Positions 24,784-33,030 of a stretch of DNA of 40,845 nt are shown here, piece after piece. Under the pieces are notes generated by a model that saw nothing but the letters and a program-made list of their open reading frames with translations, was not told the origin of the DNA and did no database searches. The first letter of the stretch is position 1. Each line of letters begins with the position of its first letter. The stretch spans positions 1-40,845 of the forward strand of contig JAHOYZ010000040.1 of the NCBI GenBank assembly GCA_019038695.1, written 5' to 3'. The translations under genes were made by a program, and so were the position numbers. Source of the stretch: Candidatus Zixiibacteriota bacterium. Its GTDB lineage: Bacteria; Zixibacteria; MSB-5A5; GN15; FEB-12.

Positions 24784-25781
24784 GCCCCGGAAATCCTCGA
24801 TCGTGCCTTGCCCTTTGATTTTGCATCCCTCTGGCTAAGATACAGTCCCAGCAGGTATAGAACCGCCACGAGTGAAATCCAACTCCAGCAGACAATCTTT
24901 GTGAGTAACGGTGCGAATTGGATCGAATGCGGAATCAGATAGATTCCCAGAAGAAGGAAAAAACTCCCTGTGCCAAGCCAACCAAGTGTTTTGGGTGAGA
25001 AGATATCCCGCCCCAATTTGCCGCGACTCCAGGAACCGATAGAAGCCAGAGCAACGAGAACAAGATAAACAAACAGCAACTGTGTTTTGTTGTCGGTGGC
25101 GTCGGTACCGAATGGCACTCCTTCCCAGATTACTCCAAAGGCGTAGGCGTTCATCATAAATCCAAACGGATATCCCCCGACAAAGGCGCAAACGGTAGCC
25201 AGAAAAAAGGCCCGTCCGAAAGCATAGATATCAACCCCTCCGCGAACAAGATTGAGACCATGTAACATGCCAAGAACAACAAAGTAGACGGTGGCAAACA
25301 TGAAAAAGATATGCAGGGCCACTACCACAGTGGGAACTTCGCCGATGTACTTCAACACAAACGGCTCATTGTCCGGATTCAAAAAGACGGCTCTTCGACC
25401 GCCGATGTTGTCGCGAACCTCAAAATAGTACCGTGTTTTACCACCCTTGTCGCCGGCAGTAATCGGGGTCGAATAAAGCCCCGTCGCTGAGTCCTCGACC
25501 AACAGAGGGACTGAACCGTACTTACTGATGGGAGTATCACTATCCTGTCTGAATCTGACCTGCCTGATAACAGGGTTCACCCCGGGCTCAAATGGACCGG
25601 TGATTTTTAAAGTCAACCGGTCGGTTGTCTTCTCAGTTATCTTGGGCACCGTAGTGTACTCGAAGGTGTAACCGTTCTCTGTGTGCGTTTGGAACTCCGG
25701 TCGCCCACGAGAGGTTGTCCTCGCGACATATAATAGCATCACTGTCAGTAGCAGGGCGACTGCCCATCGTGCAATGTTCAC
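24780..25781 (-). CDS. Hypothetical membrane protein inserted between prfA and prmC
   Basis: This 333-residue protein has one N-terminal membrane anchor (ARWAVALLLTVMLLYVA) and a beta-rich exported domain of about 115 residues, with turns such as GYTFEYTTVP, LTLKITGPFEPGVNP and KTRYYFEVRDNIGG. At least four further helices follow (about 150-175, 190-212, 238-258, 272-295, 303-325). The exported part resembles a fibronectin-like or Ig-like fold, by eye only. I do not know the family. It overlaps both neighbours by four bases (prfA stop at 25778; prmC start at 24783), so it is tightly coupled to translation-termination genes. That may reflect only operon position. Confidence 0.8.
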   Translation of the reverse strand: MNIARWAVALLLTVMLLYVARTTSRGRPEFQTHTENGYTFEYTTVPKITEKTTDRLTLKITGPFEPGVNPVIRQVRFRQDSDTPISKYGSVPLLVEDSATGLYSTPITAGDKGGKTRYYFEVRDNIGGRRAVFLNPDNEPFVLKYIGEVPTVVVALHIFFMFATVYFVVLGMLHGLNLVRGGVDIYAFGRAFFLATVCAFVGGYPFGFMMNAYAFGVIWEGVPFGTDATDNKTQLLFVYLVLVALASIGSWSRGKLGRDIFSPKTLGWLGTGSFFLLLGIYLIPHSIQFAPLLTKIVCWSWISLVAVLYLLGLYLSQRDAKSKGKARSRISGA

Positions 25782-26863
25782 GGCGTAACTCCGTCCTGTT
25801 GTTGCAGTTTCATACGATTCTCCTGATCGTGATGACGCAGAGCATCAATCAGTTCGTCTATTGCTCCTTGCATGATTTGATCCAGTTTGTATAGAGTCAG
25901 GCGGATACGATGATCGGTGACTCGTCCCTGCGGGAAATTATAGGTACGAATCTTGGCGGAGCGGTCACCAGTCAAAACCATTGAACGTCGCTCAGCTGCA
26001 ATTTTCGCATCATGCTCGGCCATCTTGATATCATAAAGGCGAGTTCTCAGCACTTTCATTGCTTTTGTCTTGTTCTTTAGCTGCGATTTTTCATCCTGAC
26101 ACGTCACTACCAACCCGGTCGGCAGGTGCGTGATACGCACGGCCGAGTCGGTGGTATTGACCGACTGTCCCCCCGGTCCTGAAGAACGATAGACATCAAC
26201 CTTGATCTCGTTTTCTTTGATCTCAATGTCTACTTCCTCGGCTTCCGGCAGAACGGCCACTGATATGGCGGAAGTGTGAATTCGCCCCTGGGTCTCTGTC
26301 GATGGAACTCGCTGTACCCGATGAACCCCGGATTCGTATTTCATCTTGCCATAAGCTTCATCGCCCGTCAAGGAGAAGGTGATTTCTTTGAAACCACCGG
26401 AAGATGCGGGGTGTGACCCGAGCAATTCCAGCTTCCACCTCTGATTGTCGGCGAATCGTTGATACATCCGAAAGACATCACCAGAGAAAATCCCAGCTTC
26501 ATCGCCACCCGTGCCGGCCCTGATCTCAACAATTGCGGCTTTGTCGTCGTTGGGGTCGCGAGGAAGTAATCTGAGACGGAAATCTTTTTCAACGTCTTCA
26601 ATCTGAGCTTGGTACAGCTCCAGTTCCTCCCGAGCCAGGGCAACCAGTTCTTCATCTTCGTTAGCCGCGATGATTTCCTGGGCATCAGTCAGACCAGTTT
26701 TGACGGTTCGATACCGGCGGCCAGACTCGAGGATATTCTCAATTCGACGCCTCTCCCTATTGAACTCGATCATTTTCTTCTGATCCGTCAAGTTCTCAGG
26801 AGCCACCATCTGCTTATCGATAGCGTCCAGTTTCTCTTCTAATTTGTCGACCAATTCTAACAT
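25778..26863 (-). CDS. prfA: Peptide chain release factor 1
   Basis: This 361-residue class I release factor recognises UAA and UAG stop codons. The GGQ loop that triggers peptidyl-tRNA hydrolysis is seen in RSSGPGGQSVNTTDSAVR around residue 231. The stop-codon tripeptide region reads VPSTETQGRIHTSA, a P-x-T type as in RF1 rather than the SPF of RF2. The charged coiled-coil N-terminal domain is present, and the length equals that of E. coli RF1. It begins 62 bases after the DUF1385 gene and overlaps the membrane-protein gene downstream by four bases. Confidence 0.96.
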   Translation of the reverse strand: MLELVDKLEEKLDAIDKQMVAPENLTDQKKMIEFNRERRRIENILESGRRYRTVKTGLTDAQEIIAANEDEELVALAREELELYQAQIEDVEKDFRLRLLPRDPNDDKAAIVEIRAGTGGDEAGIFSGDVFRMYQRFADNQRWKLELLGSHPASSGGFKEITFSLTGDEAYGKMKYESGVHRVQRVPSTETQGRIHTSAISVAVLPEAEEVDIEIKENEIKVDVYRSSGPGGQSVNTTDSAVRITHLPTGLVVTCQDEKSQLKNKTKAMKVLRTRLYDIKMAEHDAKIAAERRSMVLTGDRSAKIRTYNFPQGRVTDHRIRLTLYKLDQIMQGAIDELIDALRHHDQENRMKLQQQDGVTP

Positions 26864-26925
26864 AGAATATCCGTGAGGTTTTCACTCCAGATCAATTGTA
26901 AGTCAATTTAGTATCTGCGGCAAGG

Positions 26926-27918
26926 CTATTGATGGGGGTCACTATGAACCAGAGTAGTATCGTCGGAATAAGTGGTGACATTGTCCTGCTCCATTCCAAG
27001 CGCTGCCTTAAGAGCCGCAATACCAATTTCGAGTTGCTCCGTCGATGGTTCCTTGGTCGTAATCTTCTGTAGCCAGAGTCCTGGGCGTATCAGAATCTTA
27101 GTAACCTTGTTATCGCGTGTTTTGCCGGACAGTTTCAGCAACTCGTATGATCCACCAGCTACCAGCGGCAGCAACGAAAAATGGATGCCAAAGCGCGCTA
27201 GAAGGGATGGTGCGTGCCCCATCCATATTGCGTAGAGCGTGTCGGAAATGGCGTAAGTGGCAATGGCAAACAGGGCCACGATGAGAATAAACGAAGTTCC
27301 ACAACGCGGATGAAACCGTGTATGACTTTTAGCCCGCTCTGGGATCAGTTCGTCTCCCATTTCGTAGCAGTAGATGGACTTGTGTTCAGCCCCATGATAT
27401 TCAAAGATACGTCGGAACTCACCAAAAAGAGAAAGCACCCAAACGTATATCAAAAACATAGTCAATCGTATTCCGCCAGCCACCAGATTGAAACCAACTG
27501 CTTCGCGATCAACTCCCATAAACTGTGAGATAGCCAGCGGAATAAAGAAGAAAATGAAAACCCCGGCTCCGACCGCAAAAACGGCCGTCAGACCGAGCAT
27601 AAGATTATTCGATCGAGGAGGTTTGTCGTCCTGCTCTTTACCTTTGGCCTCAGCTTCGGCTTTCTCCAGTTCCTTCATGGCGACATCGGCCGAGAAATTG
27701 AGTGTCTTGATGCCTATTATCATCATCTCCACAAACGACACCGCCCCGCGAACAATAGGCAGTCCCAGAATCTTATGGCGCTTGGAAATGGCACGATAGG
27801 GGTCGGTTTTGATCAGAATCTCGCCGTCGGGTTTGCGCACGGCGGTAGCGATCCGGTCCTTCGACCGCATCATAACCCCCTCGATTACAGCTTGTCCACC
27901 GATGTTCAGGTCCGGCAT
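26926..27918 (-). CDS. DUF1385 (YqhQ-like) membrane protein
   Basis: This 330-residue protein is of the DUF1385/YqhQ family. The family start NIGGQAVIEGVMMRSKDRIA is present. Membrane helices lie at about 105-130 and 145-170, and the conserved FEYHGAEHKSIYCYEMG and HTRFHPRCGTSFILIVALF segments follow. More helices come after residue 215. The family is highly conserved beside rpmE and prfA in many bacteria, but no function is established. A charged, alanine- and glutamate-rich stretch near residue 80-95 is a cytosolic linker. The gene lies 128 bases after rpmE. Confidence 0.93.
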   Translation of the reverse strand: MPDLNIGGQAVIEGVMMRSKDRIATAVRKPDGEILIKTDPYRAISKRHKILGLPIVRGAVSFVEMMIIGIKTLNFSADVAMKELEKAEAEAKGKEQDDKPPRSNNLMLGLTAVFAVGAGVFIFFFIPLAISQFMGVDREAVGFNLVAGGIRLTMFLIYVWVLSLFGEFRRIFEYHGAEHKSIYCYEMGDELIPERAKSHTRFHPRCGTSFILIVALFAIATYAISDTLYAIWMGHAPSLLARFGIHFSLLPLVAGGSYELLKLSGKTRDNKVTKILIRPGLWLQKITTKEPSTEQLEIGIAALKAALGMEQDNVTTYSDDTTLVHSDPHQ

Positions 27919-28046
27919 AATATCAGGCTACAATAGTTCCGACCTGGAAGACAGGCCGACGCCAGAATCTTGGCCAAACTGAAAAGCGGCCCTATGCTTC
28001 TGATTCATAGGCACCGCAAAACAGGATAGCGGCCAATAAACGGCTG

Positions 28047-28262
28047 CTAATTGTCTTTCTTTTGGAACTTCGCGTATTTCCTGCGGAAACGCTCAACACG
28101 ACCAGCCGTGTCCACCAGTTTCTGTTTACCGGTGAAAAACGGATGGCAGGAAGCACATATCTCCACATTGATCTTTTTCCGAGTTGATCGGGTAGGGTAA
28201 CTGGCGCCACAAGCGCAGGTCACCTCGACATCGAAAACTTTTGGGTGAATTTTGGCTTTCAC
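28047..28262 (-). CDS. rpmE: 50S ribosomal protein L31 (zinc-binding type)
   Basis: This L31 of about 71 residues has CXC...CXXC zinc-ligand pairs (VTCACGAS and [10 protein letters not shown]), followed by [21 protein letters not shown]. The frame extends upstream, but the GTG at 28262 is chosen because AAGGA stands seven bases before it and because the product then begins MKAKIHPK, as L31 does. It heads the run rpmE / DUF1385 / prfA / membrane protein / prmC / nth, and it has its own promoter and a hairpin-bearing leader. Confidence 0.94.
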   Translation of the reverse strand: MKAKIHPKVFDVEVTCACGASYPTRSTRKKINVEICASCHPFFTGKQKLVDTAGRVERFRRKYAKFQKKDN

Positions 28263-28303
28263 TTCAACTTCCTTAAAAAACGATACTATTTCTCTTCCTA
28301 TCC

Positions 28304-28327
28304 CGGTCCAATCTAAGTATCGGACCG
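28304..28327 (-). promoter_or_regulatory. Hairpin in the rpmE leader
   Basis: In the predicted rpmE leader, CGGTCC and GGACCG form a perfect 6-base-pair stem with a 12-base loop, about 40 bases before the GTG start. Ribosomal-protein leaders often bind their own product, so this is a candidate autoregulatory site. No known L31 leader motif could be confirmed by eye. Confidence 0.35.
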
Positions 28328-28338
28328 CAGAGCCACTC

Positions 28339-28366
28339 AATATACACCTATCGCAATTTTTGGCAA
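28339..28366 (-). promoter_or_regulatory. Promoter of the rpmE-prfA operon
   Basis: On the minus strand TTGCCA (28366-28361) and TATATT (28344-28339) are spaced by 16 bases. The predicted start gives a leader of about 70 bases before the rpmE GTG. The spacing and location fit a vegetative promoter. Confidence 0.55.
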
Positions 28367-28540
28367 GTGCTATCTCGCAAAGACTTTTGCCCGAAAAAAC
28401 ATGGCAAATAGCTCCAATTCCTTATCATTTTCGAGCCTGTAGGTGTAGTATTTGTCTCCAGTCCATGATGATTTTGTCGCAGTTGGTCAGCCTAACCTGT
28501 GCGAATGGTTGCTTTTGATCGCCCGAAACCGTATTTATTC

Positions 28541-28546
28541 TATAAT
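28541..28546 (+). promoter_or_regulatory. Putative -10 box of the hemC-hemL operon
   Basis: A perfect TATAAT stands 19 bases before the hemC ATG. TTGATC upstream is 20 bases away, too far for a standard -35 element, so the assignment is tentative. Transcription would start near 28553 and leave a very short leader that still includes GGAGAA. Confidence 0.35.
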
Positions 28547-28565
28547 TGCTGAACCAATTGGAGAA

Positions 28566-29501
28566 ATGGTAATTGTGCGAACTCTGAAACTCGGCACACG
28601 CGGCTCAAAACTGGCCCTGACCCAGTCCCGTTTCGTTCGAGATCAACTCGAAGACAAAACCGGCCTTGCGGTCGAGATCGAGGTCATCAAGACAACTGGT
28701 GACCGGATCACGGATCGATCGTTCGATCAAATGGAAGGTGAGGGCTTCTTTACTAAAGAGATTGAAGAGGCTCTGCTGACGAGACGCATTGATCTGGCCG
28801 TGCATTCCCTCAAAGACCTCAGAACCACGATGCCGGATGGACTAACAGTGGGGGCGGTTGGCTTTCGGGAAGACCGGCGGGAATTTCTTATCATGCGACC
28901 CGGTTTGCGCCAGGAATCGGGTGTCTTGCCTTTGCCTGCGGGAGCCGTGATAGGGACCAGTTCAGCTCGGCGACAGAGTCAGATCGCGTTTTATAACCCG
29001 GACCTCAGAATCAAAGACCTCAGGGGCAATGTGCCCACGCGCGTTGAGAAGGTGCGTCAAGGTGACTATGATGCTATCATTGTTGCTGCGGCAGGCGTGA
29101 CACGACTGAATCTCGATTTGTCTGACCTGGAAGCAGTATGGCTCGCCCCACAATTGTTCTTGCCCGCACCGGGTCAGGGTATTCTGGCCATACAAAACCG
29201 GTCGTCTGATGCGGAGATCGAGGAGGTGATTGCTACGCTGGACTCCGAATCCGCACGTATCGAAGTGGCGTTGGAGCGTGGTCTGTTGGCGCTATTTGAT
29301 GCCGGCTGTTCGTTGCCATTGGGAGTTTATTCCGAAGTTGAATCAGATCGATTCCATCTGGCGGCCGTTCTGGGTAAGCGAGACGGGTCGTCGTGGAAAG
29401 GTCTGGACAAAGCAGAGGCGGATGGTAAAAGTGTTGATGAAGTCGTTAATGCGGTCTATGCCGACCTTACCAGCAATGACTACAAAGCGAACCAGGACTG
29501 A
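28566..29501 (+). CDS. hemC: Porphobilinogen deaminase (hydroxymethylbilane synthase)
   Basis: This enzyme of 311 residues joins four porphobilinogen units into hydroxymethylbilane in tetrapyrrole synthesis. It has the start LKLGTRGSKLALTQS, the segment LAVHSLKDLRTTMPDGL, and GTSSARRQSQI and DLRGNVPTRVEKVRQG of the substrate site. The cofactor-binding cysteine is C248 in FDAGCSLPLGVYS. ATG at 28566 is preferred over longer upstream starts because the family motif begins seven residues later; GTG at 28575 is also possible. hemL follows after 14 bases. Genes for the other early steps (hemA, hemB, hemD) are not in this window. Confidence 0.95.
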   Translation: MVIVRTLKLGTRGSKLALTQSRFVRDQLEDKTGLAVEIEVIKTTGDRITDRSFDQMEGEGFFTKEIEEALLTRRIDLAVHSLKDLRTTMPDGLTVGAVGFREDRREFLIMRPGLRQESGVLPLPAGAVIGTSSARRQSQIAFYNPDLRIKDLRGNVPTRVEKVRQGDYDAIIVAAAGVTRLNLDLSDLEAVWLAPQLFLPAPGQGILAIQNRSSDAEIEEVIATLDSESARIEVALERGLLALFDAGCSLPLGVYSEVESDRFHLAAVLGKRDGSSWKGLDKAEADGKSVDEVVNAVYADLTSNDYKANQD

Positions 29502-29515
29502 GGAGAAAATCGAGT

Positions 29516-30817
29516 ATGTCTGATCGTACCGAGAAATCGGCTTCGTTGATAGAGAAGGCACAACAAGTTATTCCGGGTGGGGTCAATTCACCAGTCCGGG
29601 CTTTCAAATCCGTGGGCGGTGTCCCGCGTTTTATCGAGCGGGCACATGGACCATATTTCATAGATGTCGACGACAACCGGTATCTCGATTTCTGTTGTTC
29701 GTGGGGACCGTTGATCCTTGGTCATGCCGACGCCGATGTGGTCAAAGCGGTTATGAATCAGGCCGAACGTGGTATGACTTATGGCGCCCCGACCGAGGTC
29801 GAGTACAAGTTGGCTCAATTCATAGTGGATCATGTTGAGCATGTGGAGAAGATACGGTTCGTGTCCTCCGGCACCGAGGCGGTGATGTCAGCTGTTCGTC
29901 TGGCTCGCGGCTTCACGAGAAGAGACTTGATCCTCAAATTCGAGGGATGCTATCACGGCCACAGCGATTACCTGTTGGTTCAAGCCGGATCGGGCCTAGC
30001 TACTTTCGGGGAGCCTTCATCGGCGGGAGTGCCTGAGGCGTTTACCTCCCTAACCGCTATCCTGCCGTTGGACAATCAAGAGAAACTCGAAGAGTTCTTT
30101 GCGGTCAACGGCGATAGGTTAGCGGCAGCTATCATCGAAGGCGTCCCGGCCAATAATGGCCTGCTTATACAGCGACCGAGCTTTATGCGGAAGTTGCGGT
30201 CGCTTTGCGAAAAGCATGGAGCGTTATTAATCCTCGATGAAGTTATCACCGGTTTCCGGTTGGAAATGGGGGGCGCGGCAGCACTCTACGAAATAACTCC
30301 CGACTTGACAACGTTTGGCAAGATCATCGGCGGAGGCATGCCGGTGGGCGCTTTCGGCGGACGGGCTGACATAATGAACATGCTGTCACCTGAGGGGCCG
30401 GTTTACCAGGCAGGAACGCTTTCGGGCAATCCGGTCGCGATGGCCGCCGGTCTGGCCACTCTTGAGAAACTGGCCGACGGACAGCTCTATATGGACCTCG
30501 AACTGAGGACAAACAAGCTGGTTTCTTATCTACGGTCGTCTTTGCTCGACAAACAAGTTCACGTCGCTTCAATCGGTTCGATATTCTGGCTGGTTTTCCA
30601 GGATGAACTCCCCCATGCGGCGCACAAAGTAGATACGACCGGTATCGAGCGATTCAACGCCATTCATGGCCCATTACTAGAAACCGGTGTCTATTTACCC
30701 CCATCGGGATACGAAGTGTCCTTTGTCTCGACGGTTCATACCGATGAGATGCTGACCGAAGCGGCAGACAAGATATTGATGGTCATTGCGGAGCACGGAG
30801 CGTCGGGTCGGGTGTGA
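29516..30817 (+). CDS. hemL: Glutamate-1-semialdehyde 2,1-aminomutase
   Basis: This 433-residue PLP enzyme converts glutamate-1-semialdehyde to 5-aminolevulinate, the C5 route. The start VIPGGVNSPVRAFKSVGGVP is typical of HemL, and SSGTEAVMSAVRLARGFT binds PLP phosphate. LILDEVITGFR holds the aspartate, and K269 in TTFGKIIGGGMPVGAFGGR is the Schiff-base lysine. The GTDxGxxYQAGTLSGNP region is present as PVYQAGTLSGNPVAMAAGL. It sits 14 bases after hemC with AGGAGAA as ribosome site, so the two are co-transcribed. The C5 route also requires a hemA (glutamyl-tRNA reductase) elsewhere in the genome. Confidence 0.96.
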   Translation: MSDRTEKSASLIEKAQQVIPGGVNSPVRAFKSVGGVPRFIERAHGPYFIDVDDNRYLDFCCSWGPLILGHADADVVKAVMNQAERGMTYGAPTEVEYKLAQFIVDHVEHVEKIRFVSSGTEAVMSAVRLARGFTRRDLILKFEGCYHGHSDYLLVQAGSGLATFGEPSSAGVPEAFTSLTAILPLDNQEKLEEFFAVNGDRLAAAIIEGVPANNGLLIQRPSFMRKLRSLCEKHGALLILDEVITGFRLEMGGAAALYEITPDLTTFGKIIGGGMPVGAFGGRADIMNMLSPEGPVYQAGTLSGNPVAMAAGLATLEKLADGQLYMDLELRTNKLVSYLRSSLLDKQVHVASIGSIFWLVFQDELPHAAHKVDTTGIERFNAIHGPLLETGVYLPPSGYEVSFVSTVHTDEMLTEAADKILMVIAEHGASGRV

Positions 30818-30827
30818 ATTGAATCCG

Positions 30828-30849
30828 CGGCAGACGGGGGCGTCTGCCG
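30828..30849. other. Strong hairpin between hemL and the second YCF48-like gene
   Basis: CGGCAGACG (30828-30836) and CGTCTGCCG (30841-30849) form a perfect 9-base-pair stem with a GGGG loop, ten bases after the hemL stop. There is no T run on either side, so it is not a standard terminator. It may be a Rho-related mRNA 3' end structure for the two converging genes, or a repeat element. Confidence 0.5.
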
Positions 30850-30896
30850 GGCACGGCACAGTCCAATCTGGATTTTAAGCGATTCTGAGAGGTGAC

Positions 30897-32813
30897 TTAC
30901 GGGATGCCGCCGGTTGTGGTGTGAACAATCAATCCATTTGCACCGACGACCCAGCCGGTATACTGGTCGATGAACTTCACGGAGTAACATCCGTTTGAGA
31001 CAGGCAGTGACTGGTCGGTCCAGGTTTGACCACCATCGTCGGTGTAGATGATTGAACCAGAGCTTTCCATCATATGTTCCCCCACAATCCAGCCGTGGTC
31101 TAGATCTACGAAGTTCACTGAGATCAAATAGTGATAGGTCTTCCCAACCTCCCAACCGGGAATGCCAATCCAGGTTTCTCCTCCGTCAGTTGACACAAAT
31201 AACACCCACGCGCCGACCGTCCATATGGTGGTATCATCAACCATCTGCACGTCTATTAGCCAGGTCATTTCAACGAGACCCTCAAGGTGCTGCCAGGATT
31301 CGCCACCATCATACGTCCGGAGCAAGAGGTTCTCGCGTCCGACAGCAAATCCACGCTGGCTGTCAAGGAAGTCAACACTCCAGAGGTTCCCCCGACCAAT
31401 AACACCGCTTTCCTGAGCGATCCAGTTAGCTCCTCCATCCGTCGTGTGGAAGATAGTGGCGGCACTACCAACCGTCCAGCCGGTGTCTTCGTCCACGAAA
31501 TCTACTGCAATCAACTGTGCCGGACTGCCGGTGAACTGGCGGGACCAATTCAACCCCCCGTCTGTGGTTTTCAGTATGGTTCCGGTATCCCCCACGGCGT
31601 AACCGACGTCTTGATTCAAGAAGTCAACGCCCCACAACCGACCCGTGAACCCACTGGACTGATGCGTCCAGGTCTGGCCGGCATTGGCGGTGTGCACAAT
31701 AACCCCATCCTTGCCAACCGCCCAACCGCGACGATTGTCAACAAAATCGGTCTCTTTGAGATCAACAAGAGTAATTTGGTTCATAGGCAGCCAGTCCTCG
31801 CCACCATTTAGAGTTCGCAGGATTGCCCCTCTCTCACCCACCGCCCAACCGGTATCACTATTGTGAAAGTAAACATCAAACAGATACCGAGTGTGCAGAC
31901 TGTCCTGAAGAGTCCAGGTGTCACCGCCATCATGCGTGTGGTAAATTCGTCCGTACTCGCCCACCACCCATCCGTTCATTTCATCCGAGAAGGAGATACC
32001 GCGCATCCAGCCTCGGACATTCTCCAGCAAGCTCCAATTCCAGCCGGCATTAATGGTGCGCAAAATCATCCCATCCAGTGTGTATACAAACCCCAGGGTA
32101 TCATTTACAAAAATAATGTCCTTGAAGTTACCACCACCCTCTCCGCCTTTCGAAATCCAGTTGCCGCCACCATCGGTTGTCTTCAACATCAGGCCGTTAT
32201 GACCAACGACCCAGCCGCGCAGTGAATCGATGAAAAAGACCCCCTCAAAGTAGGTCTGGATGTAACCGAGCGGAGGTGTTTGTTGTGTTACCCACGTATC
32301 ACCACCATCGGAAGTGTGATAGATTGTGCTATCCCAGCCTACCACCCAACCGTGTCGCGAATCTACAAAATGGGCGTCGCTCTGCCGGGCGGTCGCGATG
32401 GAGGACTGTATCTCCCATTTGTCACCACCGTTGGCGGTATGCAAAATGACATTCTCATACATTCCCCTGCTGATAATCCAACCCTCCTGGTGATTAACAA
32501 AGAATACTTTCCACAGTGTGAAATCGACCGGACTACTCTGATGGCTCCAACTGACGCCACCATCCCGAGTGTGCAGTATGGTTCCATTCCCTCCCACCGC
32601 CCAGCCCGTATTGGCGTCAACGAAAGTGATGCTGAACAGACTATGCGACGTCGGGGTCGGATTCTGAATCTGCCAACCTATCGCATCCGGCAGGGAATCA
32701 GACGGCGCAGTGGGTGTTGAATCACCGCAGCCGGAGATCACCAGGGGATATGCTACAAACATGAAGATCGCTAAACGCAACATCCCTTTTGTTCGGCTAT
32801 TGTCATTCATCAT
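30897..32813 (-). CDS. Second YCF48-like repeat lipoprotein, 14 blades
   Basis: This protein of about 638 residues starts at the ATG at 32813; the frame extends upstream without a good site. It has a lipoprotein signal (RLAIFMFVAYPLVISGC, lipobox ISGC). Fourteen consecutive blades of the form 'F-V-D-x-x-x-GWxVGxxGxIxHTxDGGxTW' follow and end in VHTTTGGIP. They have no long insert, unlike the paralogue at 19009-21111, which ends in STTTGGN. Fourteen blades would make two seven-bladed propellers. YCF48 is an assembly factor in phototrophs, but in non-phototrophs these proteins are exported propellers of unknown ligand. No phototrophy genes are present here. Confidence 0.88.
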   Translation of the reverse strand: MMNDNSRTKGMLRLAIFMFVAYPLVISGCGDSTPTAPSDSLPDAIGWQIQNPTPTSHSLFSITFVDANTGWAVGGNGTILHTRDGGVSWSHQSSPVDFTLWKVFFVNHQEGWIISRGMYENVILHTANGGDKWEIQSSIATARQSDAHFVDSRHGWVVGWDSTIYHTSDGGDTWVTQQTPPLGYIQTYFEGVFFIDSLRGWVVGHNGLMLKTTDGGGNWISKGGEGGGNFKDIIFVNDTLGFVYTLDGMILRTINAGWNWSLLENVRGWMRGISFSDEMNGWVVGEYGRIYHTHDGGDTWTLQDSLHTRYLFDVYFHNSDTGWAVGERGAILRTLNGGEDWLPMNQITLVDLKETDFVDNRRGWAVGKDGVIVHTANAGQTWTHQSSGFTGRLWGVDFLNQDVGYAVGDTGTILKTTDGGLNWSRQFTGSPAQLIAVDFVDEDTGWTVGSAATIFHTTDGGANWIAQESGVIGRGNLWSVDFLDSQRGFAVGRENLLLRTYDGGESWQHLEGLVEMTWLIDVQMVDDTTIWTVGAWVLFVSTDGGETWIGIPGWEVGKTYHYLISVNFVDLDHGWIVGEHMMESSGSIIYTDDGGQTWTDQSLPVSNGCYSVKFIDQYTGWVVGANGLIVHTTTGGIP

Positions 32814-32933
32814 ACACACCGATTCAAAGACAACGGACTCATTAGCACTTTGAAATTTCCGTCGTTGGATACTTACGTTGGGAATATATACCAAATCTGA
32901 CGAGAAGTCAAACGCTCACGGGCTCAGGGGCAT

Positions 32934-32957
32934 GGTGGTTCACAGCTTGCTGTGGGA
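32934..32957. repeat. REP-like hairpin, copy 2 (GGTG + CACAG-CTTG-CTGTG)
   Basis: GGTG at 32934-32937 precedes TTCACAG (32939-32945), the loop CTTG and CTGTGGG (32950-32956). The stem is seven base pairs, two of them G-T. The 13-base core ACAGCTTGCTGTG and flanking GGG are identical to the element next to the RAYT transposase gene at 40206-40228. It lies in the gap between the second YCF48-like gene and the sugar kinase gene. Confidence 0.65.
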
Positions 32958-33030
32958 TTTGTATCATCACCATTCGACTCCGGTCAGGATGACGGACACC
33001 CAGGAGACAAGTCTACGTTAAGGGTCTCAA

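Noticed and set aside
30828-30849. Hairpin after hemL as a Rho-independent terminator
   Set aside because: The stem is perfect but no T run follows on either strand, so it was kept only as an unexplained hairpin.
19009-32813. Photosystem assembly from YCF48-like proteins
   Set aside because: Blades of this type are common in exported proteins of non-phototrophs. No pigment-binding or photosystem gene is present, and hemC/hemL are general tetrapyrrole genes.
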